Position numbers and translations under genes: made by a program. This document shows, one piece after another, positions 1 to 6,103 of a DNA stretch of 11,135 bases. A model generated the notes under the pieces. It saw only the letters and a program-made list of their open reading frames with translations, had not been told where the DNA came from and did no database searches. This DNA comes from JBGPBY01 sp041481485 (GTDB lineage: Bacteria > Acidobacteriota > Terriglobia > 20CM-2-55-15): the NCBI GenBank assembly GCA_041481485.1, contig JBGPBY010000230.1, positions 1 through 11,135 of the forward strand. The letters are read 5' to 3'. Numbering within the stretch: position 1 is the stretch's first letter; each line of letters opens with the position of its first letter.

Positions 1-137
1 CCTGTGAAAAGCGACGGCCGCCATGGCCGCCGAGGAGGTGCATCATCAAATCTTATGTGCTGTGATCCAAGAGGAATGATCGGACTGGCAAACACTTACC
101 GAAGCAACTCTACATAACATTCTGCTGCGCATAATAC

Positions 138-163
138 CGCAAATGTGCTGCAGCACATTTGCG
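138..163. repeat. Perfect 26-bp palindrome with no loop
   Basis: The left arm CGCAAATGTGCTG (138-150) is followed directly by its exact reverse complement CAGCACATTTGCG (151-163). All 13 pairs match and there is no spacer. There is no T-run on either side, so it does not look like an intrinsic terminator. A spacer-less palindrome of this kind fits an operator for a dimeric DNA-binding protein or a recombination/repeat end. It lies about 220 bp upstream of the SDR gene start. Its role is not shown by the sequence. Confidence 0.8.
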
Positions 164-270
164 ATACTTGGGGTGCAAGCAGCGATTTCGCGAAGCCGTG
201 AACGACCGGATCGGCATCGAACCAACGACGTAAGACGGAGGAGGCCGGAATCCAGGCCCTCAATGAACGG

Positions 271-295
271 TTTGCCGATTCTTCGGGACTTAGCT
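271..295 (+). repeat. Left copy of an imperfect 25-bp direct repeat flanking the SDR gene
   Basis: This copy aligns without gaps to 1411-1435, matching at 20 of 25 positions, including an uninterrupted 11-base core TCGGGACTTAG (283-293 here, 1423-1433 in the other copy). The two copies bracket the single SDR gene, 1140 bp apart. They could be remnants of the ends of a mobile or transferred segment, or dispersed intergenic repeats. Confidence 0.5.
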
Positions 296-383
296 CCCGC
301 CAGATGAGAGGTAATTCTCGGGGCGATCTGTTTGATGCGGCTTGTCCGTTGAAGTAAGTCGGTCTACGGCATACCATGCAATC

Positions 384-1301
384 ATGGTGACCATTCTCGG
401 AGCGGGCGGCGCGATAGGCAACGAGTTGTTCAAGGAACTGATCACTCGCAACGAGCCTGTTCGGCTCGTCAGCCGGAATCCGAAGCTGGTTCCGGGTGCA
501 ACAGAGGCAGTCGCCGCCGATCTTTCTAACCTGCACGACACTGTCAAGGCGGTTTCTGGTTCTAGGATTGCGTTTCTGCTTGCCGGTCTAAAGTATGATC
601 TCAAAGTATGGCGGTCGCTCTGGCCTCCGATCATGCGCAATGCTATTGAGGCTGCCAAGCGCGCCAACGCCAGACTGGTTTTCTTCGATAACGTGTATAT
701 GTACGGGAGAGTGGATGGCGCGATGACGGAAGAAACGCCTTTCAATCCTTGCAGCAAGAAAGGCGAGATCCGAGCGGAGATCGCCACCTGCTTGCTAAAG
801 GAAATCAAAGCGGGCAGCCTCACTGCCTTGATCGCGCGCTCCGCCGACTTCTATGGTCCCTCCGCCCGGACCGGCATCCCCAATGTTCTCGTGTTCGACA
901 AATTGACTAAGGGCGCGAAAGCGAGTTGGCTCGCCAACGATACTGTGAAGCATTCCCTCACTTTCACACCAGATGCCGCGCGGAGCCTGGTCTTGCTAGC
1001 GGAAAGCGAAAGCGCCTGGAATCAAACGTGGCATGTTCCCACTGCTTCCGATCCGCTGACTGGAAAGCAGTTCATTGAACGCGTCGCGATAGAGTTTGGA
1101 ACGCAGCCAAAGTACCGCGTGCTCACCCGGCCGATACTCAGGGTGGCGGGTTTCTTCGATACGACCGTCCGGGAGTTGTACGAGATGCTGTACCAGTATG
1201 AATTCGACTACGTTTTCGATTCGACAAAATTCAGGAAAGCATTCCACCATGAGCCGACTCCTTATGCCGAAAGCGTCCGTAGAACAGCCCAAGCCTACTG
1301 A
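384..1301 (+). CDS. Extended SDR, NAD-dependent epimerase/dehydratase-like protein with atypical active site
   Basis: A 305-residue cytoplasmic protein of the extended short-chain dehydrogenase/reductase superfamily. The Rossmann nucleotide-binding loop GAGGAIG lies at residues 6-12. A strand resembling the family's active-site strand reads VFFDNVYMYG (99-108), and RSADFYGP (152-159) matches the substrate-proximal R..FYGP element of the family. Where a typical member has the catalytic Tyr-x-x-x-Lys, this one reads Lys126-Gly-Glu-Ile-Arg130, so the usual catalytic pair seems replaced. The substrate cannot be deduced. I chose the ATG at 384 because the Rossmann strand begins right there (MVTILGAGG); a TTG at 342 would add 14 uninformative residues. 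Neither start has a good Shine-Dalgarno sequence. The gene stands alone on the plus strand, is flanked by direct repeats, and has no evident link to the rhamnose cluster. Confidence 0.85.
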   Translation: MVTILGAGGAIGNELFKELITRNEPVRLVSRNPKLVPGATEAVAADLSNLHDTVKAVSGSRIAFLLAGLKYDLKVWRSLWPPIMRNAIEAAKRANARLVFFDNVYMYGRVDGAMTEETPFNPCSKKGEIRAEIATCLLKEIKAGSLTALIARSADFYGPSARTGIPNVLVFDKLTKGAKASWLANDTVKHSLTFTPDAARSLVLLAESESAWNQTWHVPTASDPLTGKQFIERVAIEFGTQPKYRVLTRPILRVAGFFDTTVRELYEMLYQYEFDYVFDSTKFRKAFHHEPTPYAESVRRTAQAY

Positions 1302-1342
1302 AATCAGCGTCACATCGGGACCTTTTTCACACCCAAACCAGA

Positions 1343-1353
1343 TAAGTCCTGAT
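1343..1353 (-). repeat. Inverted copy of the ATCGGGACTTA motif
   Basis: TAAGTCCTGAT here is the reverse complement of ATCAGGACTTA, which differs at one position from ATCGGGACTTA at 1422-1432. The two form a widely spaced inverted pair in the 140-bp gap between the SDR gene and the small membrane protein. A third, direct copy lies at 283-293. Confidence 0.4.
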
Positions 1354-1410
1354 ATACCGTCATCCCGTCATTGTGGTGGTTCGCATTGATTTTCGAATTC
1401 ACAAGTCCGC

Positions 1411-1435
1411 TTTACCGACTTATCGGGACTTAGGT
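1411..1435 (+). repeat. Right copy of an imperfect 25-bp direct repeat flanking the SDR gene
   Basis: Matches 271-295 at 20 of 25 positions, with the 11-base core TCGGGACTTAG identical. Similarity fades on both sides of the 25-bp block, so the repeat is bounded rather than part of a long duplication. Confidence 0.5.
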
Positions 1436-1441
1436 AGTGGT

Positions 1442-1615
1442 TCACCTTGGGAATTTGCGTAACCAATAGAACGTGGCTATAGCCGCGAATATGGGAGCGA
1501 GCAGACTGATTTCAGGTAAATCGACGCCACGGTGGGCCGTGTACAACACACCCTGAAGAAAACAGACAATTAGCCATGCTATGAAGATCCTCGCCATGCG
1601 GAGGCCTTTTTTCAT
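1442..1615 (-). CDS. Small hypothetical membrane protein with two predicted helices
   Basis: A 57-residue protein starting MKKGLRMARIF. A basic N-terminus is followed by a hydrophobic helix at about residues 8-25 (ARIFIAWLIVCFLQGVLY), a short polar loop (HRGVDLPE), a second hydrophobic stretch at about 36-50 (ISLLAPIFAAIATFYW) and a basic tail (LRKFPR). The positive charges at both ends with a short loop between suggest a helical hairpin with both termini in the cytoplasm. I do not recognise the family. The start at 1615 was chosen because it gives a typical Met-Lys-Lys beginning next to the first helix; an ATG at 1654 would add 13 polar residues, and neither has a clear Shine-Dalgarno sequence. 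The gene lies downstream of rhaM on the same strand, but the gap of almost 400 bp argues against an operon. Confidence 0.5.
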   Translation of the reverse strand: MKKGLRMARIFIAWLIVCFLQGVLYTAHRGVDLPEISLLAPIFAAIATFYWLRKFPR

Positions 1616-1800
1616 GGCCGTATTTTCGCCTGTTTCTGTGATGGCTGCCACCATCTAATCAGGGTAGCGCCTGAAAACCGGCTTGTCGTAGAAGTGCTTT
1701 TTCGATGGCCCGACCACTGCGCGAACAGAATAGCTCGCCTAAAACGCCGAAGGGTTTACGCATGACCTGCTCACCTGACGAATAGTCTCTACCCGAAGGA

Positions 1801-1830
1801 ATCTCGGTGACGTTAATCTCGGTGACGTTG
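1801..1830 (+). repeat. 15-bp tandem duplication
   Basis: ATCTCGGTGACGTTA (1801-1815) is followed directly by ATCTCGGTGACGTTG (1816-1830), differing only in the last base. The second copy also forms the left arm of the inverted repeat at 1820-1879. Confidence 0.75.
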
Positions 1831-1879
1831 ACCGATCTTCGTTCTTGCGCCTCTCCAATAGATCGGGTCACCGTCACCG
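1820..1879. repeat. Imperfect inverted repeat able to form a large hairpin
   Basis: The left arm CGGTGACGTTGACCGATC (1820-1837) pairs with the right arm GATCGGGTCACCGTCACCG (1861-1879) at 17 of 19 aligned positions, allowing one mismatch and one bulge, with a 23-nt loop. There is no adjoining T-run, so it is not a standard intrinsic terminator. It might still end or stabilise the rhaM transcript, or be a repeat relic. Confidence 0.5.
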
Positions 1880-2008
1880 CAATTCAACCCCCGGCACTGT
1901 TGTCCAAAAATAAATCCGAATCGACATGCGGCCGTCTGCGCCGCCCGGGCAGCCCAAGGAAGACCAGAAATTCGGGCTGGAGGGCGATCGTTGGAACGCA
2001 GCCATTCC

Positions 2009-2323
2009 TCAGTCGAGATGAAAAACCTCCTCGAGATTGATCGCCAAAGGGCTGTCGTCATCATTGGTCAGCATCAAGTCTCTCATATGCGCCCACCAAC
2101 GCCGGCAGACCTCGGTCTGCGCGATCTTCGCCCACAACTCTTCCGATTCGATCTCGACGTAAGCGAAGAGCTTGTCGGTTTCGCGATCGAGGAAGATCGA
2201 ATAGTTGCGCGCGGAATGTCGCCTCAACGACTCCTGTAACTCCGGCCAGATGGGCTTGTGGCGGCGCTCGTACTCGCGCTGACTGCCAGGTCTCAGAATC
2301 ATCATGAATGCTTTGCGAATCAT
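2009..2323 (-). CDS. rhaM: L-rhamnose mutarotase RhaM
   Basis: A 104-residue cytoplasmic enzyme that interconverts the alpha and beta anomers of L-rhamnose, supplying the anomer used by the isomerase. The length equals that of E. coli RhaM, and the start MIRKAF, the block RRHKPIWPEL (20-29), the VEIESEE block (56-62) and the VCRRWW block (72-77) align with it without gaps. The known active-site positions are kept: Tyr18, His22 (proton donor), Tyr41 and Trp76-Trp77. The ATG at 2323 is preceded by the strong purine-rich Shine-Dalgarno sequence GGGAAGGA; an upstream in-frame start at 2350 would lack this and extend past the family's N-terminus. The gene sits 62 bp downstream of the TonB-dependent receptor on the same strand, so it is probably co-transcribed with it, and it faces away from the rhaI-containing arm. 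Confidence 0.96.
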   Translation of the reverse strand: MIRKAFMMILRPGSQREYERRHKPIWPELQESLRRHSARNYSIFLDRETDKLFAYVEIESEELWAKIAQTEVCRRWWAHMRDLMLTNDDDSPLAINLEEVFHLD

Positions 2324-2385
2324 TTCCTTCCCTGTTCCCCTTGGAATCAATACAAGTGAGTCAGGGCGTCACCCCTGTAGAGTTG

Positions 2386-5373
2386 TCAGAACTCCATTCT
2401 CAGCTTGAACTGGAAAACGCGCGGCAAATTGGATTGCGCGGAGGCTTTTCCGAAATTGGAGTTGGTGATGTTCGTATTGATTCCGCCCAGGCGAACGTTG
2501 TTAAAGACGTTGAACGAGTCCGCCCCGAACACGAATCGCAAATCCTCGCGAATTTGAAAGGTCCGCGCGAGCGTAAAGTCCTGATTAAAGAAGTGTGGGT
2601 TGCGCAACCCGTAGGCGCCCGTCCCGGGCGTGTCACCGTAAGTGAACGCTCCCGGAGAGACGAAAGCAGATGAGTCAATGAAAGGAGCGACTCCTCCATC
2701 TCCTTTGAGCTTCACGTCCCCAGTAAAGTTCCGGTTATAACTTGCCCAGCAAGTACCTGCCTGCGGCACATTGCAACTCGCAGTGAAAGGCCCTAGCGGC
2801 GCGCCGGTACCATATCGACTGATTCCGGAGATCTTCCAACCGCTCACTACCGAACGAATGAAGCCGTTCTCGGGATTGAACGGCCGACCCTTTCCAAGGG
2901 GCAGTTCGTAAGAGTAGAACGCATTGAACACGTGCGGCTGATCGGTGGTGGAAAGGTTCTTCTCCTGAATATACGCGCTGCGATTTCCGTTGATGGTGCC
3001 GAGCGCCTTGCTGAACGTATAGTTCACGTTGAAGGTCAACCCGCGCGCCAGGTTCTGCTGCGCGGACAACTGCAACGCGTTGTAGTTCGACTGCCCCACA
3101 TCGCCGTAAATGTCGCTCACGCCGTTGTACTGTGGAAACGGGCGCAACATCTGGGCGATGGTTCCCGAGAAAGTGGCAAACGGCAGTTTAATGCCCGGCA
3201 CGATGGCCGCCGCAGCGGCAACGTTGGCTGGCGTCGCCGTTTGGGTGAGCAGATTCCCCAGGACCAGATATTGGGGATCCATTTGATTGGAATAGATGCC
3301 CCGTCCGCCCCCGCGAAGCTGTTTGCCGTTGCTGCCCGCATATGCGGCAGTAACTATCAATGACCGTGTGACCGCACGCTGCACCGAGAAGTTCCAATTC
3401 TGATACCGGGGCGGCTGACTGAAGGGATCGCCAAAAGTTACGGAGCCGCCGGTTCCCGTTCCGTTGAAGCCGGTCTGATAAGTCTGATCGTAGATGGGTC
3501 CTTTTGCATACGCGGGGATGCCGCTGTCCCAGAAGAGAGCGGGAATGAATGAGCCATTCGGACTAACAATCGGAGCATTGGCGTTGATGCCTGTCAAGCC
3601 TGTCCCGATGCGCGCGCCGTCCCGGCCGCCGACTGCGCCGCTGCGTGAGTACATCATCCCATAGCCGCCGCGGGCCACCGTCTTATCGTTGACGCGAAAC
3701 GCAAACCCAACGCGCGGCCCGAGAGCCTTGTAATACGTGTTGATAATCTGGCCGCAATGACAGCTAACAGCATCCGGCGCGGAATTTCCGCCAAACCGCA
3801 AAACGCCAGGAATCCCTCCCGCTGCAGGGTTCGGCGTGTTGATGTCCAGGAAAGTAAAGTGATCGCCTTCTTCTTTGTAAGGCAGCATGATGTCGTGGCG
3901 CAAACCCAGATTCAGTGTCAGGCGCGAATTCACTTTATAGTCGTCCGCCGCCCACCAGGAATAGGCATTGAATTGCGCGATCGTCAGGACGACCGAATCC
4001 TCGTTCACCGTCGCAGAATTCAACGCGCCCAACAAAAAGCTGGCATACGCGTTACCCGTGCCGCTCAGCAGCGTACCCGCAGAATTGAACCCGGCCGTCT
4101 GTACATTGTTGAAGTTCGTGGTCAGGATACTGCCCGTGTCGTTGGTTTTCGTGTGATCCGACGTGTGCTGGTATTGAAACCCGAATTTAAATGAATGTCT
4201 TTGCTTCACCCACAACACACTGTCCTGGAGTGTGTAGTTGTAGTTATTGTCCTCAAAGTCCCTGGCGCCCGCCCCGCGCCAACCGGAAGGAGCGTTGGCG
4301 CCGGCAAAGACCGCCTCGAGGAAAGCGTCGCTCGCATCGCCGGCAGGTAAGCCCTGGAGTCCCGACTTGGTGGACCACTTACCGTCCGATGTGACGTTCG
4401 TGATCGGAACAAAGAAGTGGTTGTATCCGAAGCTGGCCTGGTTGACAAGGTTGGAGCCGTGATTCCAGGTATGCTTCACCTGCACTACGGATGGAATCTC
4501 CGTAACCAGGCGCGTCTCCGTGTACGGCAAAGGCAAAACAGTCGTGGGACCCGTCACTTCTCGGAATGGACCCGGCTGACTTCTCTTCCCGTGCGTGTAG
4601 AGTCCTGAGAGGCGCTGATTCGTCGTGAGGTTGTAGTCTGCTTTTGCATTGAAGCTATCGTTGTTGTACGCCACCGGCACGGCGCCCAGGTAATTGTTCT
4701 GGAGGTTTGAGTTCGTCGGCGCCGGCAAGAGCGATTGATAAACTTTCGAGATCGGCGATATCCGCGCCAACGGAATAATGTTGAGTCCTTGCGGATTGTC
4801 TGGAGTGCCCCGCGACGGATCGCTGAATTGAGTGCGGCTGAAGCCGCCGGGAACCGCGACTGTCGTCAACGAGTCGTAGATCGCCACAGGCAATTCGCTG
4901 AAATCTCCCAGTCTCTCTTTCATTGTCGGAAGAGAGGCCAACTGTGTGGGACTCATGACGCGGTAGCGCCACCCGTCGTAGGAGAAAAACCCGAAGAGCT
5001 TTTGCTTGACGACTGGGCCGCCGAACGTGAAGCCGAATTCGTTTTGATGCTCAACCGGGCGAATCGCTGGAAAGAAGCCTCGAGCATCGAGGTCGGTGTT
5101 TCGCAAGAACTCAAACACTGAGCCGTGATATTTGCCGCCTCCGGATTTGATCGTATAGTTCTCGGATCCTTGTCCGTTGAACTCCACCCCGGTGCCGCTG
5201 GTTTCCACCTGAAACTGATCGACCGCTTCGACAGAGACTCCCAGGCTGATGGTGCGGCCTTCGCCCTGCTGGATCGGATCCGTGATCGGAATGCCATCGA
5301 TGAAGACATCTTTCGAGAAGCCCTGAGCGCCATTGACTGTGCCCCAGCGATTTCCCTCTGAGACTCCAGGCAA
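2386..5373 (-). CDS. TonB-dependent receptor, plug and barrel part (C-terminal 995 residues), out of frame with its N-terminus
   Basis: This is the bulk of an outer-membrane receptor of the large Oar-like acidobacterial type. It begins within the plug domain (PGVSEGNRWGTVNGAQG, then DVFIDGIPITDP) and carries the signature FEFLRNTDLDARGFF at residues 87-101 of this piece. Many alternating beta-barrel strands follow (for example LTLNLGLRHD), and it ends KLRMEF, a terminal aromatic residue as expected for assembly by the BAM machinery. The frame opens only with a TTG inside a T-run and has no signal peptide, so it cannot be a free-standing gene. Joined by a -1 shift to the upstream frame it gives about 1171 residues, a normal length for the family. 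By context it probably imports pectic or rhamnose-containing oligosaccharides. No intrinsic terminator is seen before rhaM. Confidence 0.9.
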   Translation of the reverse strand: MPGVSEGNRWGTVNGAQGFSKDVFIDGIPITDPIQQGEGRTISLGVSVEAVDQFQVETSGTGVEFNGQGSENYTIKSGGGKYHGSVFEFLRNTDLDARGFFPAIRPVEHQNEFGFTFGGPVVKQKLFGFFSYDGWRYRVMSPTQLASLPTMKERLGDFSELPVAIYDSLTTVAVPGGFSRTQFSDPSRGTPDNPQGLNIIPLARISPISKVYQSLLPAPTNSNLQNNYLGAVPVAYNNDSFNAKADYNLTTNQRLSGLYTHGKRSQPGPFREVTGPTTVLPLPYTETRLVTEIPSVVQVKHTWNHGSNLVNQASFGYNHFFVPITNVTSDGKWSTKSGLQGLPAGDASDAFLEAVFAGANAPSGWRGAGARDFEDNNYNYTLQDSVLWVKQRHSFKFGFQYQHTSDHTKTNDTGSILTTNFNNVQTAGFNSAGTLLSGTGNAYASFLLGALNSATVNEDSVVLTIAQFNAYSWWAADDYKVNSRLTLNLGLRHDIMLPYKEEGDHFTFLDINTPNPAAGGIPGVLRFGGNSAPDAVSCHCGQIINTYYKALGPRVGFAFRVNDKTVARGGYGMMYSRSGAVGGRDGARIGTGLTGINANAPIVSPNGSFIPALFWDSGIPAYAKGPIYDQTYQTGFNGTGTGGSVTFGDPFSQPPRYQNWNFSVQRAVTRSLIVTAAYAGSNGKQLRGGGRGIYSNQMDPQYLVLGNLLTQTATPANVAAAAAIVPGIKLPFATFSGTIAQMLRPFPQYNGVSDIYGDVGQSNYNALQLSAQQNLARGLTFNVNYTFSKALGTINGNRSAYIQEKNLSTTDQPHVFNAFYSYELPLGKGRPFNPENGFIRSVVSGWKISGISRYGTGAPLGPFTASCNVPQAGTCWASYNRNFTGDVKLKGDGGVAPFIDSSAFVSPGAFTYGDTPGTGAYGLRNPHFFNQDFTLARTFQIREDLRFVFGADSFNVFNNVRLGGINTNITNSNFGKASAQSNLPRVFQFKLRMEF

Positions 5374-5900
5374 AAAATGAAGGCCCCTGGATTTCTGGGC
5401 CCCTGACCAATACCGGAACCCGCAACTGCTGTGCCCATCGCGAGCGGCAACTCAGTGTATAGCTCGTTGCGGATCGTAGTTCCGAGGCGGGCATCGGAAG
5501 TATTGAGTTGTACGGGAGCCTCAGTCACAGTGACGGATTCCTGGACGTTGCCGACCTTCAGCGTCAGATTCAGGTCCACGGCGGCGAAGGCATCGACGAC
5601 GACCTTCTGCTGGATCAAGGTTTGAAAGCCGGCTGCCGACACTGTCACTGTGTACTCCCCAACCGGTAACGGTGCGATGACGTATCGACCCACCTCATTC
5701 GTCTTTCTCGTCGTCTCGACCTTGGTCGCCATGTTGGTCGCGACTATTGTCGCACCCGGCATCAATCCGCCTTGCGCTTCCGTGATCGCGCCCTGGATGG
5801 AACCGCCGCCGCCGGTTTGCGCTTTCACATGGAGTGTCGCACTCAGCGCGCAAACCAGAATTACGATCAGAACCGGAGCTTTGCCTTTCTTCGCCTTCAT
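4953..5900 (-). CDS. TonB-dependent receptor, N-terminal part, frameshifted after residue 176
   Basis: The true start of the receptor gene. Residues 1-27 form a signal peptide (KAKKGK, then a hydrophobic core VLIVILVCALSATLHV, and a likely cut after VKA). Residues about 33-115 form a carboxypeptidase-regulatory-like beta-sandwich domain (SIQGAITEAQGG...PGATIVATN...GRYVIAPLPVGEYTVTVSAAGF), followed by a linker (VGNVQESVTVTEAPVQLNTSD) and the start of the plug (LGTTIRNELYTELPL). The genuine sequence ends at FIF, residue 176; the remaining ~139 codons in this frame are out-of-frame translation of the plug, as shown by their Ser/Arg-rich composition. The ATG at 5900 is preceded by a GAGGAGAG Shine-Dalgarno sequence lying in one copy of a 24-bp tandem duplication. 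The gene is transcribed divergently from the oligogalacturonate lyase. Confidence 0.88.
   Translation of the reverse strand: MKAKKGKAPVLIVILVCALSATLHVKAQTGGGGSIQGAITEAQGGLMPGATIVATNMATKVETTRKTNEVGRYVIAPLPVGEYTVTVSAAGFQTLIQQKVVVDAFAAVDLNLTLKVGNVQESVTVTEAPVQLNTSDARLGTTIRNELYTELPLAMGTAVAGSGIGQGPRNPGAFIFCLESQREIAGAQSMALRASRKMSSSMAFRSRIRSSRAKAAPSAWESLSKRSISFRWKPAAPGWSSTDKDPRTIRSNPEAANITAQCLSSCETPTSMLEASFQRFARLSIKTNSASRSAAQSSSKSSSGFSPTTGGATAS
5371..5378 (-). other. Frameshift site in the receptor gene (T6 run)
   Basis: Read on the minus strand the codons are TTC ATT TTT TGC CTG GAG, giving F-I-F-C-L-E and the wrong frame. Moving back one base after TTT, or adding one T to the six-T run (plus-strand A-run at 5372-5377), gives ATT TTT TTG CCT GGA, i.e. 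F-I-F-L-P-G, which continues perfectly into the plug domain. The site is therefore fixed to within a few bases. It may be an assembly or sequencing indel, a true mutation, or a slippage site. Confidence 0.85.
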
Positions 5901-5947
5901 TTTTTCTCTCCTCAGTACAGTTATTTTTTCTCCCCTCAGTACAGTTT
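5900..5947 (-). repeat. 24-bp tandem duplication containing the receptor's ribosome-binding site
   Basis: Positions 5900-5923 and 5924-5947 are adjacent copies matching at 22 of 24 positions. On the minus strand each copy reads ACTGTACTGAGG(A/G)GAG followed by an A-run. The proximal copy supplies the Shine-Dalgarno sequence directly before ATG at 5900. In the distal copy the same spacing leads to ATA instead of ATG, so it holds a Shine-Dalgarno sequence without a start codon. Confidence 0.85.
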
Positions 5948-6103
5948 CAGTAATGTGTGTTCGGTATGGTTGATCATTTCAACGCGGCGCCGACGCCATA
6001 GCCATAGCCATAGGCGGACTCGGTAAACGGGAAGCAGGAATCATAAGCCTGATTGTTAAGGATAGGCAATTTTTGAAGTACACTCTCGCTCATTGGAGCC
6101 GTG
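5901..6103. promoter_or_regulatory. Divergent control region between the receptor and the lyase operon
   Basis: Both arms of the cluster start from this ~200-bp gap, so promoters for both must lie here or overlap it. Toward the lyase, a weak candidate is TTGTTA (6054-6059) with TACACT (6079-6084) after 19 bp, followed by the Shine-Dalgarno GGAG at 6095-6098. Toward the receptor, GTTGA-N5-TCAAC (5969-5983) is a small palindrome of operator-like form, and TTGAAA within it could serve as a -35 box, but I see no convincing -10. The gap also holds a triple GCCATA repeat and the duplicated ribosome-binding site. Promoter assignments are tentative; the regulator is not encoded in the window. Confidence 0.5.
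5995..6012. repeat. Triple GCCATA hexamer repeat
   Basis: GCCATA occurs three times in a row at 5995-6000, 6001-6006 and 6007-6012, in the divergent control region. Such short tandem units can change copy number by slippage and so alter promoter spacing. Nothing here shows that this happens. Confidence 0.6.

Larger units (their letters stand above)
1..383. other. Stretch with no convincing gene at the window's left edge
   Basis: No reading frame here looks like a real protein. A 146-codon minus-strand frame (536-96) overlaps the start of the SDR gene and has a Cys/Arg/Ser-rich composition without recognisable motifs. Plus frame 1 is open from base 1 to a stop at 112-114 and could be the tail of an upstream gene, but it is too short to judge. 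On the minus strand, ATG codons at 46 and 43 open a frame (MMHLLGGHGGRRFS...) that runs off the window edge. Its Gly/His/Arg-rich start resembles the N-terminus of some PadR-family regulators, but 15 residues with no clear Shine-Dalgarno sequence are not enough to call it. The stretch also contains the 26-bp palindrome at 138-163 and one copy of a direct repeat at 271-295. Confidence 0.5.
1655..2008. other. Gene-poor stretch with repeats, downstream of rhaM
   Basis: Short frames exist on both strands (for example minus 1877-1659 and plus 1807-2040) but they overlap each other, lack recognisable motifs, and one is partly made of the tandem repeat at 1801-1830 (giving NVTEINVTEI). I do not call a gene. 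The notable content is the 15-bp tandem repeat and the overlapping imperfect inverted repeat at 1820-1879. No T-rich intrinsic terminator for rhaM is obvious. Confidence 0.5.

Noticed and set aside
1..46. Possible start of a PadR-like regulator on the minus strand, reading MMHLLGGHGGRRFS.
   Set aside because: Only 15 residues are inside the window and there is no clear Shine-Dalgarno sequence; the resemblance is compositional.
96..536. A 146-codon minus-strand frame with several cysteines overlapping the start of the SDR gene.
   Set aside because: It has no coherent metal-binding spacing or recognisable domain, and it overlaps the clearly conserved Rossmann-fold start of the SDR gene.
1659..2064. 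Overlapping short frames on both strands (72, 77 and 83 codons) in the gap downstream of rhaM.
   Set aside because: They overlap one another, partly translate the tandem repeat, and the 83-codon one runs into the 3' end of rhaM; none has a motif or a good ribosome-binding site.
2364..2379. A 5-bp-stem hairpin (CAGGG...CCCTG) between the receptor and rhaM as an attenuator or terminator.
   Set aside because: The stem is short, there is no T-run, and rhaM has a strong ribosome-binding site just after it; it fits a co-transcribed junction better.
5974..6093. A 39-codon minus-strand frame in the divergent control region, starting MSESVLQKLPIL and ending AYGYGYGVGAALK.
   Set aside because: It has no Shine-Dalgarno sequence, its Tyr-Gly tail comes simply from the GCCATA triplication, and it occupies the space needed for the promoters of both arms.
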